A stretch of 64,000 nucleotides of DNA from Gerris lacustris (lineage: Eukaryota > Arthropoda > Insecta > Hemiptera > Gerridae), in contig OX578279.1 in the NCBI GenBank assembly GCA_951217055.1, positions 42,557,610 to 42,621,609 on the forward strand, given 5' to 3'. The first letter of the stretch is position 1. Each line of letters opens with the position of its first letter. Positions 35,978 to 48,976 of the stretch are shown piece by piece. The notes beneath the pieces were generated by a model, which saw nothing but the letters and a program-made list of their open reading frames with translations, had not been told where the DNA came from and did no database searches. A program made the translations under genes and the position numbers.

Positions 35978-37381
35978 TGGGTCATTTTGAAATAATGTGT
36001 ACCTTTAGGGAAATCAATTTGGCTACTTTATAGAAAATTAAAATAAGCCTTAGACATGATAATATTGATTATTCTGACACATCAGCGACTTAGGATGACA
36101 TTTTCGTTCAAGAACAGTCAGTTTTCAAATTCATTTACATTATAAAAACATATATACATAAAAAATCACATTTTTGTCGTAATGAGTGTTACTATCATAA
36201 AAACGGTAATTTTTTAGATTTTATTTCTCTGTTTTTATGAAACGTTACTAAATTGTATATAAGACGTAAATATTCTCTTTCATCCCACCAGAAATATTTT
36301 TTAGACCTAAAATATTTGCAATTTTTAAAAAAAAGTAATGGGTGTTAAATTTATTATCTTTTAATGTTTCCTCAAAGCTTCAAAAATGTAAAAGATACGT
36401 TTTCAGTGCATTGTAATAAAAGTTTTTATTATAAAGAAGAAGAAAAAATAATTTTTCTTTATTAAAAAAATAGTTAGACACTACTACCCATAAGAATTTG
36501 TTTTTATTCAAGTAACACTCTTTACATTATGGTAACACTCATTACACATTTATATATTGGTCCTAGAAAAAATTAAATTTTAACACAAACTTTAAACATT
36601 AAACTTTTATTTACAATTTTTTTTACATGCGGCAAATTTATTTTTTGTAAAAACATTAAACTCAATCATTTTTTTAAAGTTTGAAAATATACAGTATTGT
36701 AGAACTAAACAGTATAGTAACACTCATTACAGGTAACACTCATTACATTTTTAACTTTAAAAAATCTTTCCTCAGAAACTATGTTTCTTAATTAAACCAA
36801 TTTAATGTGTACTGATTATATTAATTAATAACTACTAAGTCATATTAATAACATAAATAAATGTTGATTACAACTACAAAAAATGATGGTAACACTCATT
36901 ACAATGAATAAAAGTACCCTAATCCCTCCTTCTTTCTTTCATACTCACCCTCTAATTCTGCCAACTCTTATCGGTAACACTCATTACTAAACCCTTGGGA
37001 CATACATATAAATATATTTGTTTCGTTTTGTACTAAAGTTTTATTTTTTCCTATCCCATTTATATAAACTTGGATATTTTATTGGTTAAAAAAAAAAATT
37101 ATAATGAAAAAAACTTATGAAAAAAATGTATAAAAATCACATTACATGTTATCAAAACTACTGTGGGACGTATTACACTTTACACTCATTACACTTTTTA
37201 ATATAAAAATTTTTTGAAGCATGTATAACATAAAATCACCCTGATTAACACAATAATAGACAGTCATCTGATCAATAAACCTAAAGGTTTTTTTATTTTT
37301 CATTTATATGAATATTTTTAGTTACAATAAAATTGTAAAATCTTGGGACAGAAAAGGTACATTTTATTTGAAAATGACCCA
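35978..37381 (+). mobile_element. GTAATGAGTGTTAC element, copy 1
   Basis: Ends are inverted: left 'tgggtcattttgaaataa' and right 'ttatttgaaaatgaccca', TIRs of nearly 30 bp. Flanks are low-complexity TATA on both sides, so a duplication of ATAT or TA is possible but not decisive. Inside are nine exact or near copies of the 14-mer GTAATGAGTGTTAC: 36179 and 36335 in this orientation, then inverted at 36512, 36532, 36717, 36733, 36888, 36973 and about 37180. No transposase frame. It is a non-autonomous DNA element with an array of possible transposase sites. Confidence 0.75.
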
Positions 37382-37671
37382 TATATATCCCTTCAAGATG
37401 AATTCCGTTGGAATGCTCTTTAAGAGTACAGACACTTTTGTCTTTTTTTTTTTCATATAAGACTGCAATTTCGATGAAATTTGGCATAGAGAAAATCATA
37501 CCTCAAGGCGAAACCAGAAATTAACGTTAGCTGCCCTAACATTAATGTTGGGGTGCCACTCTGAAAAAACATAAAACATTTATTTTTGTAAATCGGTTCG
37601 AGGTACGATTTTGAGTGAAAAAATGGGATGGGTTTAATATATTTCATATGGAGTAGCACACACTGTTGACA
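37382..37671 (-). repeat. Diverged relative of family A, internal part
   Basis: Shares the order 'cgatgaaatttggcat', 'aaaatcatacct', 'ggggtgccactct' and 'aatcggttcga' with the core of family A copies, but is heavily diverged and lacks both ends. The strand is given loosely because only the middle aligns. Confidence 0.35.
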
Positions 37672-37673
37672 GA

Positions 37674-38217
37674 GCGGGCCGGGCCGCATCACATCGCATC
37701 GACGGATCGTTTTCTAGGCGGATTTTTGCTCCAGCATAAATCCGCCCCGATGCGACCAAAATGACACTGGCTTTGAGCTGCAGATTAATCCAGATAATTA
37801 CTTTTTTTATTAATCAATAATTGAACGAGCGTAGGGGGTTTGCATCTTCATTTCAGATACTTATGATTTTAAAAGTTAGTTTGTGTGACAAAATGACGAA
37901 TCTGAACGAAATTTGGGCACACACGTGCATCTCAGCATTTGTAACTGTATTATTGTTTTTGGAAATTTCACACTTTAAAATGGTGGCCTAATAAATAATA
38001 TATACATAGTATGACATTCTTTTTAATCATTCTAGCTGATGTTCTGAATATGTATGTTAAACAGAAACAGTCCAAACCCACTCAATGCCCTAGTTTAGTT
38101 AACGACTAAAACTAAAATCCTCCCATAAAATGCGATGCGATGCGGCCCGCTTCGCCTCTAGTTTGCGCCCTGGCATTTTTGCAGTGCGATGCGATGCGAC
38201 CCGCTTCGCCTCTAGTA
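37674..38217. mobile_element. GC-ended TIR element with duplicated right terminus
   Basis: Left end 'gcgggccgggccgcatcaca' and then 'tcgcatcg' is an imperfect reverse complement of 'gcgatgcgatgcggcccgc' at 38132-38150. The right terminus is present twice in direct orientation (38131-38162 and 38184-38216), each reading 'tgcgatgcgatgcg' then 'cccgcttcgcctctagt'. The interior is AT-rich with no frame. The tall GC contrast to the surroundings makes the ends easy to see; the class is unknown. Confidence 0.6.
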
Positions 38218-41200
38218 TACGCGGACCATTAAATATGAATATAACTATATATGCCTCTTTCCATGGGAAAATCTACTTTCCGAGATGTTGATGAAAATTA
38301 ATCTTATTTCGTTGAAAATCGAAATAAAAAATTAATCAATCACTTGTAGAACACTTTTTACATAGGTATAAAATTAATCAAATTAAATGAGATATAATGG
38401 GATTTGATTACTGTATTAATATAAGGAAGTACTGTTTAATTTATTGGACCGATGTCTTTAAAAATTATATTGTGAGCTTATATACCTCTTATTTTGAAAT
38501 GCATAAACAAAGTTAAAATTAAGAGTTTACTAGGAACTAATAAAGCATAAGCTAAACAAATGAATTAGCTATTTCGTAGAAGCTAAATAGGATGGTTTTA
38601 TTACTTCTTTCTTTCTACATCCGGTTGTTTTTGTAATTCTCTCTACATCTGTTGTTGTTATTTAGTTGAAAACAGGTTAATTCTCCGAATTTTTATAGAA
38701 GTGGCCTTCTTGGCATCAAATATTTTGTTTTGTAGAAGTCGAATAAATGTTATTCTTTATAAATTCTATAGAATGAATTATTAAAACCAAAGATCCTACT
38801 TGCTTATAATTCGACGTGACATATAGAACCATCTGTTTATACAAAAAAAAAAAAATATATACTTAAGGTCCTTGGATTTTCAATTGTTGAGTATTTGGTT
38901 CACCGGAATATTTTAATTCTAATTTTGACAGAAATTACTGCTGCATGATAATAATATATAATCTATAATATTTTTTTCTTAGTTACTGATAGTTATTCTT
39001 CAGCTAGTTACTATTTAGCTATTTATTCAAATAATATTATTCACCGTTTTATTTAACATATTTGTGTAGTTTTGTGATTTAATAACATAAATTGTACCTT
39101 ATCTAATCTGTTATATCAATCTATATAACAGATCTGAATTAAATTTTTGCTGAAGCAAAATTCGCATATGAGTTAAAAATGTCTCTCTTACAAATACAGA
39201 TGAATGGACTTAGATATATTTATATAAGAGCTCATCTTTCTGGCACTACAGTGGTAGATTGGCTAATCAGTTTTAACTCAACTCATATTCATATAGCACA
39301 CTTGCGACCTCTATCTAACTAGGCTATCTTGGTCCCATGACCGCAATAACGCTGAACTTCATCTAATAACTTCTCTTCTAATTGTATATCTGGTCTAATG
39401 AAGCTGCAATTAATGATGGTTGTCAAATTAATATTTAATGGTTATTAAAAATTAACTAATCTGTTTTGTGGAGACAAAATATTATATCAAGATGTCTTAC
39501 TTCTATTGTCTATACTAATCTTTTTAATCAATATCAAAAGAAGGAAATGACTGAATCAACATGGGTGTTTATCTTCATACTCCTAAAAATGCATTATATA
39601 CCGGAGAAACAACAATTGTCGGCACAACCAATGAGCGTTATTATAATCTCTCCTGGATTTTTTTCATGGCCCAAAATTGATTAGAGGTAATATTAAGAAG
39701 GTATATATGTATTTTCCAGTTTAAATTTCCTTTTTCTCCTCAAAAATATGTTAAAAACCACTTAAGCTTATAAACATGAAATTTAGCATCCATATAAGCC
39801 TTTGGTCTTAACAGCCTCCTTTTTTAGGGAACCAAAGTATTGAAAAAAAATCAAAACATATAGATTAGAGTATAATTTTAGTTATTTATTTTGTGTGTTA
39901 AACTGAAACTGCACACTCATACAACATTTAAGGAAAGAAGTTATAAAATTAGAAATAATATTATTAATTTGAATATCTTTGTAAATATCTGCGTCTTTTA
40001 AGAAAATTATCAGTTTAGTTATTATGATGTGGTTATTTTAGCTAGAATGAAAATTATTTTGTCCTTGTATTAAATATTTTATTGGCGTTTAATCCCCACA
40101 CTGAAATTAGAGTCTGAATATAATTAATTATTCAACATGTCTAATGCTGGTAAATAAAAAAATGAAGATCACTTTTTCTTATTTAAAAATATTAACTGTA
40201 GGTAATTACTAATTGATAGCATTGTGGATCAACATTATGAAATCCAACAATGCAAATTATAGCTCTAAAAATTGCAACGAAAGTGGTGTGTTACTTAAGG
40301 AACAAGCTTGAATTAATATGATGTACCTCTAAATTACAACACAACAAATTAAAACGATATCAATCTTCCTCATATATTTACTGAATATGTAATATAATAT
40401 ACAATTTTTGTGTCGTTTTTTTTTTTAAAAAAAAAAAAGATTGTAAATATGGTCATTTTTTAAAAGTTTTTTCGGCATTTTATCTACTCGAGTTGAGAGT
40501 TTGGAATATATACAAAAAAATTGAGTTACATTATGAAAGAGTTGAATATATTTTTAAGTAGATGTTGCTTTTTTCGATGGTGATTTCGACCTGCTCAGAC
40601 TAGACAATAAATCTTACCCCAATTATTAAGCCAATCAACTTGAAGCCAGACAGAAAGAAAAGAAGAAATAAAAAGTATTCTATTTTTTCATTATTTTTTT
40701 TTTTTAACATTAGGCTCTTTGCCATCTTAACTGGTAGGTTATTTTTCTTTGCCATTTTTCTGCCCCAGCCTTATAAAAAATAAAAACTTATTTTGAGAAT
40801 TTATATGTTCTTACATTTTTCTTTTTGTTGTGAACAGAGAATCTATATAGATATAATCCTAATTTAACGTTGTAAATCTGAATATAAGAGGTTTATTTTA
40901 AATTCTGAGTTTCTGCCACTGTATTTTCTGAGAGATAGTGACAGTAAAATATTTAACGTAGAGAGAAACAACCGGATATGCCTTTTTTCGTTGATATACG
41001 TATTTTTTTGTCTTGGCTTTTATTGAGCTAAAAAATATTTTTTTACTAAATATTTACAGATATATATTTATTTATCACATTAGGTCTCCTTGGTTTAGTG
41101 TCATGCTTAATGCTTAAATATAAGGTTATTACGAATTTTTTTTGTATTACCTTTGTGCTGCGACATATTTATCTATTTTATTGTTTACATTATAAGTTCG

Positions 41201-41458
41201 TTTTTATATGGATGACCTCTAAAGAATCTTATTTTTATTAGTAAATTTTATTTGGCCAATAAAATACCTTTTAACCTGATTCTGTTTATGTTTTGAACAA
41301 GAAAGGTGTTAGGGAAGGTAAATTTAAAAATAAAAATCACAGCCAAGGTTTGATCTTCCAAGGCTATTACATATTATTTACTTTATTTAAATAACAAAAA
41401 AGTATTAAATAAATAAGCTAGACACTATTGTGTAAATGTTGTGAAACAGCGAAGTTAT
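38218..41458. other. AT-rich noncoding DNA, nothing recognised
   Basis: More than 3 kb without a supportable gene or shared repeat; open frames are short and AT-driven, for example 72 codons at 39466-39684. Confidence 0.5.
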
Positions 41459-41705
41459 TAAATGAAGAAAGAAAAAGTCACTCCACATGAAATAAGTTTA
41501 TTTTCAAAGCAGCTTTCAACCACTATAGGGTCATCATCAGTGCCGCAGAAGCGAAGAACGTTACTTATACATATTATAAAACATGGGAGAAAGGTGAGTC
41601 ACGTTAAACCAGCGACTGGTACAAGACTGACACGAGTAGCGAAGTTATTAGTTCATTTAGGACAATATGAGACATATTCGAGTAGACAAAGAGTTTAAGT
41701 TCAGT
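41459..41705 (-). repeat. Possible retroelement 3'-end fragment
   Basis: Read on the minus strand it contains 'gatgatgaccctatagtggt' followed by 'tgaaagctgctttg' and 'aataaacttatttc', a phrase style often seen near the 3' ends of Penelope-like and some other retroelements. No enzyme domain is visible. A 78-codon + frame (41462-41698) overlaps but is unrecognised. Confidence 0.3.
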
Positions 41706-41737
41706 ATAAGGAACTAACAGCCAACGCAATATTTTAA

Positions 41738-44206
41738 AGCCGCGTCCACACCGGACGCGCATCGTGTTTGCAAACGTTTGCAAGCAGGGATGCGCGTCCG
41801 GTGTGGACGGCACCGCGCGCACGAACGAATACTTGTTTGTGTTCGCGGGTGCTCCAGGTAGAGTCGGTACATCAAAGGATGTCTGCTGTTTGTGCGCGTT
41901 TGGTGTGGACGCTTTTTGAGCAAATCCTTGAACATTCGCAAACAGCCTGTGGTTTGACTTGGAAACCCGGGAAATATATTTCTTTCATTCGTATTATTAA
42001 TGACTATAGCATCAAATAACTATATTATTATTAATAATATATACTAATTAATAAATAGTGATTGAAACTAGAAATGAGTTTATGTAAATCCAAGATTAAA
42101 AATAACCGGATTAAATGGATAAATATATATATGATATAAAAGTCCAAAAATGCATCATAATATTTAAAAAAAAAAAAAAAATTATTGCTTCCAAGCTTAT
42201 TACTCAAGGCACAGGCCTATGGGCCCTCATAAGACGAAATTTATTTATATTTTTTCCACCAAAAGAACAGATTTATTATGTATTTAAGGGTCATTTTCAA
42301 ATAAAATGTACCTTTTCTGTCCCAAGATTTTATAATTTTATTGTAACTAAAAAATTTCATATTAATGAAAAATAAAAAAACCTTTAGGTTTATTGATCAG
42401 ATGTCTGTCTATTATTGTGTTAATCAGGGTCATTTTATGGCTTATAGGGTGAAAATTTCTTGTTTAAAAAAATGTTAATGTTAAAAATGGTAATTTAACA
42501 CAGTAGTTTTGATAACATGTAATGTGATTTTTATTCATTTTTTCATAAGTTATTTTTCATTATAATTTTTTTTTTACCAATAAAAAAATATCCAAGTTTA
42601 TATAAATGGGATAGGAAAAAATAAAGCTTTAGTACAAAACGAAACAAATATATTTATATGTATGTCCCAAGGGTTTTGTAATGAGTGATACCGATAAGAG
42701 TTGGCAGAATTAGAGGGTGAGTATGAAAGAAAGAAGGAGGGATTAGGGTTTGTTTATGTTAAGAAGACATTTAAGTCAGTAATCAACGACTTTTCGGATT
42801 GATAGCACTTTATTCTTCTCTACAATTAATATTTCACTAAACAAAAATGGTGCGTATTTTTATTCATTGCAATGAGTGTTACCATCATTTTTTGTAGTTG
42901 TAATCAACATTTATTTATGTTATTAATATGATTTAGTAGTAATTAATTAATATAATTAGTACACATTAAATTGGTTTAATTAAGAAACATAGTTTCTGAG
43001 GAAAGATTTTTTTAAAGTTAAAAATGTAATGAGTGTTACCTGTAATGAGTGTTACTATTCCGTTAGTTCTACAATATTGTACTGTATATTTTAAAACTTT
43101 AAAAAAATGATTGAGTTTAATGTTTTTACAAAAAATAAATTTGCCGCATGTAAAAAAAATTGTAAATAAAAGTTAAATGTTTAAAGTTTGTGTTAAAATT
43201 TAATTTTTTCTAGGACCAATATATAAATGTGTAATGAGTGTTACCATAATGTAAAGAGTGTTACTTGAATAAAAACAAATTCTTATGGGTAACCGTGTCC
43301 AACTATTTTTTTAATAAAAAAAAATTATTTTTTCTTCTTCTTTATAATAAAAACTTGTATTACAATGCACTGAAAACGTATCCTTTACATTTTTGAAGCT
43401 TTGAGGAAACATTAAAAGATAATAAATGTAACACCCATTACTTTTTTTTAAAAAAATTACAAATATTTTTGGTCTAAAAAATATTTCTGATGGGATGAAA
43501 GAGAATATTTACGTCATATATACAATTTAGTAACGTTTCATAAAAACAGAGAAACAAATTCTAAAAAAATACCGTTTTTATGATAGTAACACTCATTACG
43601 ACAAAAATGTGATTTTTTATGTATATATGTTCATATAAATGTAAATAAATTTGAAAACTGACTGTTCTTGAACGAAACTGTCATCCTAAGTCTCTGATGT
43701 GTCAGAATAATCAATATTATCATGCCTAAGGCTTATTTTAATTTTCTATAAAGTAGCCAAATTGATTTCCCTAAAGGTACATTTTATTTGAAAATGACCC
43801 ATAAAATTTCTATATGTTTTTGTGTGTATTTTAGTAGAAATAATAATCTAACACCAGGGATGATCGAGGAGAAAATTTGTTTGACATCCAGACTCTTCGT
43901 CTTCTTTTAATAATTAATAATAGGTAATAATAATAGATAATAAATAAATAATCCTTTATAAAATTAATAATAGATTATAAATAAGCCAGCGCCTCGTTTT
44001 GATAGAACCATATTACAAAGTAAATGCAGATGCAATATAGTTTTATTTAGTACTTGATGATGTAGTGTATAAGAAAATAATGAAAAATAACTGGGAACAA
44101 GGACAAACGTTTACAAACACCTGTTTGTCTAGAATGCGCGTCCGGTATGGACGTCGTTTTTGCAGACCCTGTTTGCGAGTGCGCGTTTAGTGTGTACGAG
44201 GCTTAA
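41738..44206. mobile_element. Region with TIR-like 'gcgtccacaccgg' ends, split by GTAATGAGTGTTAC copy 2
   Basis: Left end 'taaagccgcgtccacaccgg' and, at the right (about 44180-44206), 'gtgtgtacgaggctta' form imperfect inverted termini. The core 'gcgtccggtgtggacg' or a close variant recurs at about 41787, 41895 and 44138. No target duplication was found. Subtracting the 1.5-kb element at 42287-43801 leaves under 1 kb, with no transposase. The ends may belong to one element or to two related fragments. Confidence 0.5.
42287..43801 (-). mobile_element. GTAATGAGTGTTAC element, copy 2 (inverted)
   Basis: Reverse-strand counterpart of 35978-37381: it begins 'gggtcattttcaaataaaat' and ends 'ttatttgaaaatgaccca'. 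The motif array is kept in order at 42678, 42869, 43026, 43042, 43231, 43251, 43428 and 43586. It is about 110 bp longer than copy 1; the extra bases are at about 42748-42862 between 'gggattaggg' and 'ttattcattg'. So either this copy gained an insertion or copy 1 lost DNA. Otherwise differences are scattered substitutions. Confidence 0.75.
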
Positions 44207-44524
44207 GAGAAACAATCGGAGAGAGAAATTAGAATAAATTAACCGTGATCAGGAGTGTCTTTAAGAAAACCCTGTAAAAATAATATTAATCACCTAATTA
44301 CAGCGTTTTCCGGAAAGATAACAAATAAGAAAGCAAGCTTTTCATCAAGAAATTTAAATTCACAAATTTCAATAGGACATGTCAACCTTTATATCATTGT
44401 GTGCACTTAAAGTGTAATATACTTGCATTAGGATGTAACCCACTCCTATAAACTAAAAATTAGACTTATAATATTAATTATTATTATGAATCAAGGTGAC
44501 AACTATCTTCATAATTTCTAGACT
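44207..44524. other. AT-rich noncoding DNA
   Basis: Nothing recognised. Confidence 0.5.
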
Positions 44525-44532
44525 CTTTTCTC

Positions 44533-45074
44533 CTGTGGCGTATCCAGGAGGGGGGAACAGGGGGCACGTGCCCCCCCCCCCCCCCCCCCCCCCCAGACTG
44601 GCCAAGACCCCATTGAGTAAAAAAAAAAAAAATACCGCTGAATTTTTTTTTAATACATATTTGTTACATTCACCTCATATTCAATTTCACCTCAGAAATG
44701 CATAAAAGCGCTGTTTTGAGAGATCATATTTTCAACATTTTCCGGGGGAGGGCCCCCGTACCCCCCGCCATAAATCTCCCCCTAATAATTAACTGCAGAC
44801 GACGCCCATGACTTACACAGTAAGATATTGCACTGCAGTAAGCATGAGCATAACATTTTTTTGCGAATACGTTCTAAAGCAGTTGTTGTTCCTTGGACGT
44901 GGATATATTTTTGTTTGATTATTTTTTTGGGGGGGGGGGGGGGGGGGGGCAGCTGCTCTTTGATTAAGTAGTTTCCTTTTCTTTGTTATCACTACGAATA
45001 CCCCCCCCCCCCCCCCCAATCTAAACTGATTTAGAATATGCCCCCTCCAGACCTAGCCGCTGGATACGCCACTG
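44533..45074. mobile_element. hAT-type non-autonomous element with 8-bp duplication
   Basis: Ends are 'ctgtggcgtatccag' and 'ctggatacgccactg', inverted with one mismatch. The 8-mer 'cttttctc' lies at 44525-44532 and again at 45075-45082. An 8-bp duplication with CAGTGGCG-type ends is characteristic of the hAT superfamily. The 542-bp interior has very long homopolymers: 24 C at 44571-44594, 21 G at 44929-44949 and 17 C at 45001-45017. No transposase is encoded. Confidence 0.9.
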
Positions 45075-45082
45075 CTTTTCTC

Positions 45083-45768
<686 letters not shown>

Positions 45769-46488
45769 TCAAGTGTGTGCTGATCAGCACACAGCGAGGG
45801 TCCGTAGGCCACACTAAATAGTGTTTAACTGTAAACTGTATAAACAGTGTTTTTTTAAAATGCTAAAAAGCTTACTTTGAACTATTCTAAGGGTCTGCTA
45901 TTCTCAAAACACACTCTGATAAAGTATTTTTTTGCCACTGAACCAAACTACAACCATATAAATACATCGAAAAGACCATAATTATAAAAAAAACGTATTT
46001 TGTCAATAAAACATAAAATAATATTTTTTTCGAAATTTACAAAAAGTAGTATCTTTACTTTTGGTCGAAGAATGTTCAGGAATTTTTTCAGATTTTTTGC
46101 ACTTCACATAAGCGAGATAGAGGGGGGGGGGGGGACACGTTTCACACCCACTTCAAACTTTCCTACGCCCACCCTATCAAAGTTATATCCAAAGAATTAT
46201 ATATTTTTGTAATCAGCTCGACGTACCCTTTCATATGATACCCCTCACGGTGTCGAAAAAAAATTAAAACATTTTAACCCTTAAGTTATTTTACCCTAAT
46301 TTTTTTTAAAAAATATTTTTTTAAGTCGCTATATTTTTAAAATATGTGGGTAGTTACAAGACACATACATGCCAAATGTCAAAGTGAACGGACGAAAGGT
46401 GTAGCCGTGAGAGCACGCGACAGGACGGACGGACAGACACACGCAGGAAAATATAAGGGTCCTTGGTTTTGCCTACGGACCCTAACAA
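45769..46488 (-). mobile_element. Family D repeat, copy 1
   Basis: Bounded by 'gggtccgtaggc' (about 45800) and its complement 'gcctacggaccc' (about 46474). Outside the left one is the palindrome 'tgtgctgatcagcacaca', also present at copy 2. Shared internal blocks include 'ttggtcgaagaatgttcag', 'cagctcgacgtaccct' and 'gaaaatataagggtccttgg'. It contains 13 G at 46122-46134. No frame is conserved between the two copies. Confidence 0.75.
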
Positions 46489-47143
46489 TATTAATAGGTA
46501 TAGGAAATGGGTCCACGAAGTGAACATGGAATCACATATGGACATCTCACGAAACAGTTGAAGGTGAAGTTAAATTTAAATATATTTTCGAATGATTATC
46601 AACCAGTTTGATCAAGTTTTGCCAATTATTAAAATTTACATTGAAAAAAAAAAATAAATAAATAAAAAATAATAATAAGAGAATTTTTGAGAAAATATTC
46701 CGGCAGAGGAACAATTAGCCGTTTGTTTAAGGAAAGTCAGTCATTACATATTTTCTGGTCGAAAACATGTGTTTTTTTCTGTCGCCGTTCAAAATGATGT
46801 AGTATGCATGCCGATCCGGCGACGCGTCACGACGTAGCTAACATCGAAATATCGCATACATAGCGTATGCAATTCTGTGGCCGCTTCCGTTGTCAGTATA
46901 GAAAGCTATTTTTCGTGTATATAGCAAACTTAGCGGACATAGCCAGAGTAGCTTTTTGTGTGGCCTCAGTATAAGGTGTGCATGTATATTAAACGCATTT
47001 TTAACTAGAGTATATTTTTCATTTTTATTTCACTTATGATTATGAACAAATTTAAAACTAATAATATATTTTTAATCATATATCACTCCGTGCTTCTTAT
47101 GCTATGACTTTACGTTCTTCATTAAAGGATAACAATTAGGTCC
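46489..47143. other. Noncoding DNA, nothing recognised
   Basis: 46780-46990 is somewhat richer in CpG ('cgatccggcgacgcgtcacg'), with no recognisable gene or RNA. Confidence 0.45.
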
Positions 47144-47560
47144 TACGTTTCCATGATGTTTAAATACGGATTGAATACAGTTTTTGGATCCGATGTGTTC
47201 AAGAAAACCTAGATTCAATACAGATTAAATACGATACACTAAATTCTGGGATCGTAGGTATCTGGATCGAGTTGCATGGAAACATCTGAACACGATCCTG
47301 ACATGCGCAGAGCGTGGGTGTGACCGCACCTAGCGTATTTCTGTAGAGACTGTAGTCAAATCTGTCAAAATACGTAATAAAAACATGGTTATAAAAGGTG
47401 AAGGTTACAAAATTATTTATAACCTTTACGAAAAGTAACCAAGAAAAGGTTTGTTTTTTTTATTTCGTATTGAATACGGATTCAATACCACTCATGGAAA
47501 CACCGAACTTGTTAATTTCCAAATCAGGATTCAATCCGTATTTAAACACATGGAAGCGTA
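47144..47560. mobile_element. 417-bp TIR element
   Basis: Left end (47144-47176) reads 'tacgtttccatgatgttt' then 'aaatacggattgaat'; the right end (47529-47560) is its complement with a mismatch and one small gap. Related 'attgaatacggattcaatac' sequence recurs inside at about 47470. No target duplication was found and nothing is encoded. Confidence 0.75.
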
Positions 47561-47577
47561 GTAAATGTTAACCTCCT

Positions 47578-47912
47578 GCAATTAATTATTGTTTTGGAAA
47601 CCGGTTTGATATTCAAAACCTCATGGAAACAGTGATATCAAAACGTTTTGAGTTTAAGGTCACAACATCAAATGTTTGGTTTTGTATTGAAACGGTTTTG
47701 AAAAAACAGCATGGAAATGGGTGTTGAATTGAAAACAGAATTTAGAAGGGATAGGCGTGATGAGCAGAGATAAATGATAACCTGACTTGACTATAGCTAG
47801 TCTAGGAGATAATAGTTTTTCAAATTGTTGTGAAAATTCCTCATGAAAACACATTCGGTTTGAAACCAAAACAGTTTTCAAAACGGTTTTGAAAACTTAT
47901 GGAAACGTATTA
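47578..47912. repeat. Second 'catggaaac' repeat, left end lost
   Basis: The right end 'ttttgaaaacttatggaaac' then 'gta' resembles the terminus of the adjacent 417-bp element ('tacgtttccat'). Internal 'tttcaaaacggttttgaaaa' palindromes and 'tcatggaaacag' recur. The left side starts inside such a palindrome, so I read it as a truncated relative. Confidence 0.5.
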
Positions 47913-48976
47913 TATATTATAAATAAAAAGGAGTATTTTTAGTAGATAAATAATTATGTAGTGTGATTATCCTATTTATAATTTTTATTTATTCATTATT
48001 AGGAATATTTTTTTATGTTATGTTGGTGCTGCTGAGGCTCAATTTTAGGTTATGGCTGCACATGTAAACAAAAGCCAGTTCCGTTCGGTTGGATTCAGTG
48101 GTCGGACATTTTGTTTTTTACTTTAAAGACTCTTCAATAATAAAATATTCGAGTGTAACGTGTTTCATAAATATTTACTGTTTTAGTTTGTATAAGGCTC
48201 TTTATGATGGAAATTTAAGCTAGTTTTTCGTATATATATATATATATATATTATATTAGTGATTGGTTGGAGATTTCCAGAGAACTGTCATTTTACTAAC
48301 AACGTATGTAAGTACGGCTTATGCAAATGGTTTATTATATATTATTTCCTTTTTGAAACATTCCAATAATAACTTACATTATTCTAATAGTATAGTAATT
48401 GATATAATATCAAACTAATAATTGACAATTTTTGTCTCATTAAATTTAGTTTTACCATTATATCACTCATGATATTTTAATTTAGTTTCATTCTTATTTA
48501 TTATTTCTCAATTAGACTATTTTAAATTTGACTATTTAAATAAATGTGTATATGTAAGTAGACTTAGGCACTGGTCTGTGGTATTACCTCACACTAAAGT
48601 AAGTACGTGTCGTTTAAACTTTTTTATATTTATGTAGTGTTTATTTAGTATAAAGAGACAAACAAATTTCAAGGCATTTAGACTTAGACTGGTTGTCTTT
48701 AAAATGATTATTGATGAAATTACATCATTGAGTACAGAGGTCATATCAAAGAACATAACAATAACACAAATAGCAAGATTATATTCTTAGAAATATTTTT
48801 ATAGTAATTGAAGTTAATTACATATGCGTATAATATAATGTGTTACTATAGATTTTTTTTCATTACTTATACATTGTTTTCAACTACCATGTAAGGGTTT
48901 ATTTTGTAACAAACATCTTTAAAGAAGAGTGCATGTTTGTTTGTTTATACAAATCTACTGTTTTATTCCGAGCATT
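47913..48976. other. AT-rich noncoding DNA
   Basis: Only a TA run at about 48231-48252; no gene seen. Confidence 0.5.

Noticed and set aside
36179..36987. The spaced GTAACACTCATTAC motifs taken as a CRISPR-like array
   Set aside because: Spacing is irregular, orientation changes, repeats are only 14 bp, the context is animal DNA, and the array lies within a TIR element.
41462..41698. 78-codon frame rich in Lys, Arg and Thr
   Set aside because: No domain recognised, and the minus strand of the same region looks like a retroelement 3' end.
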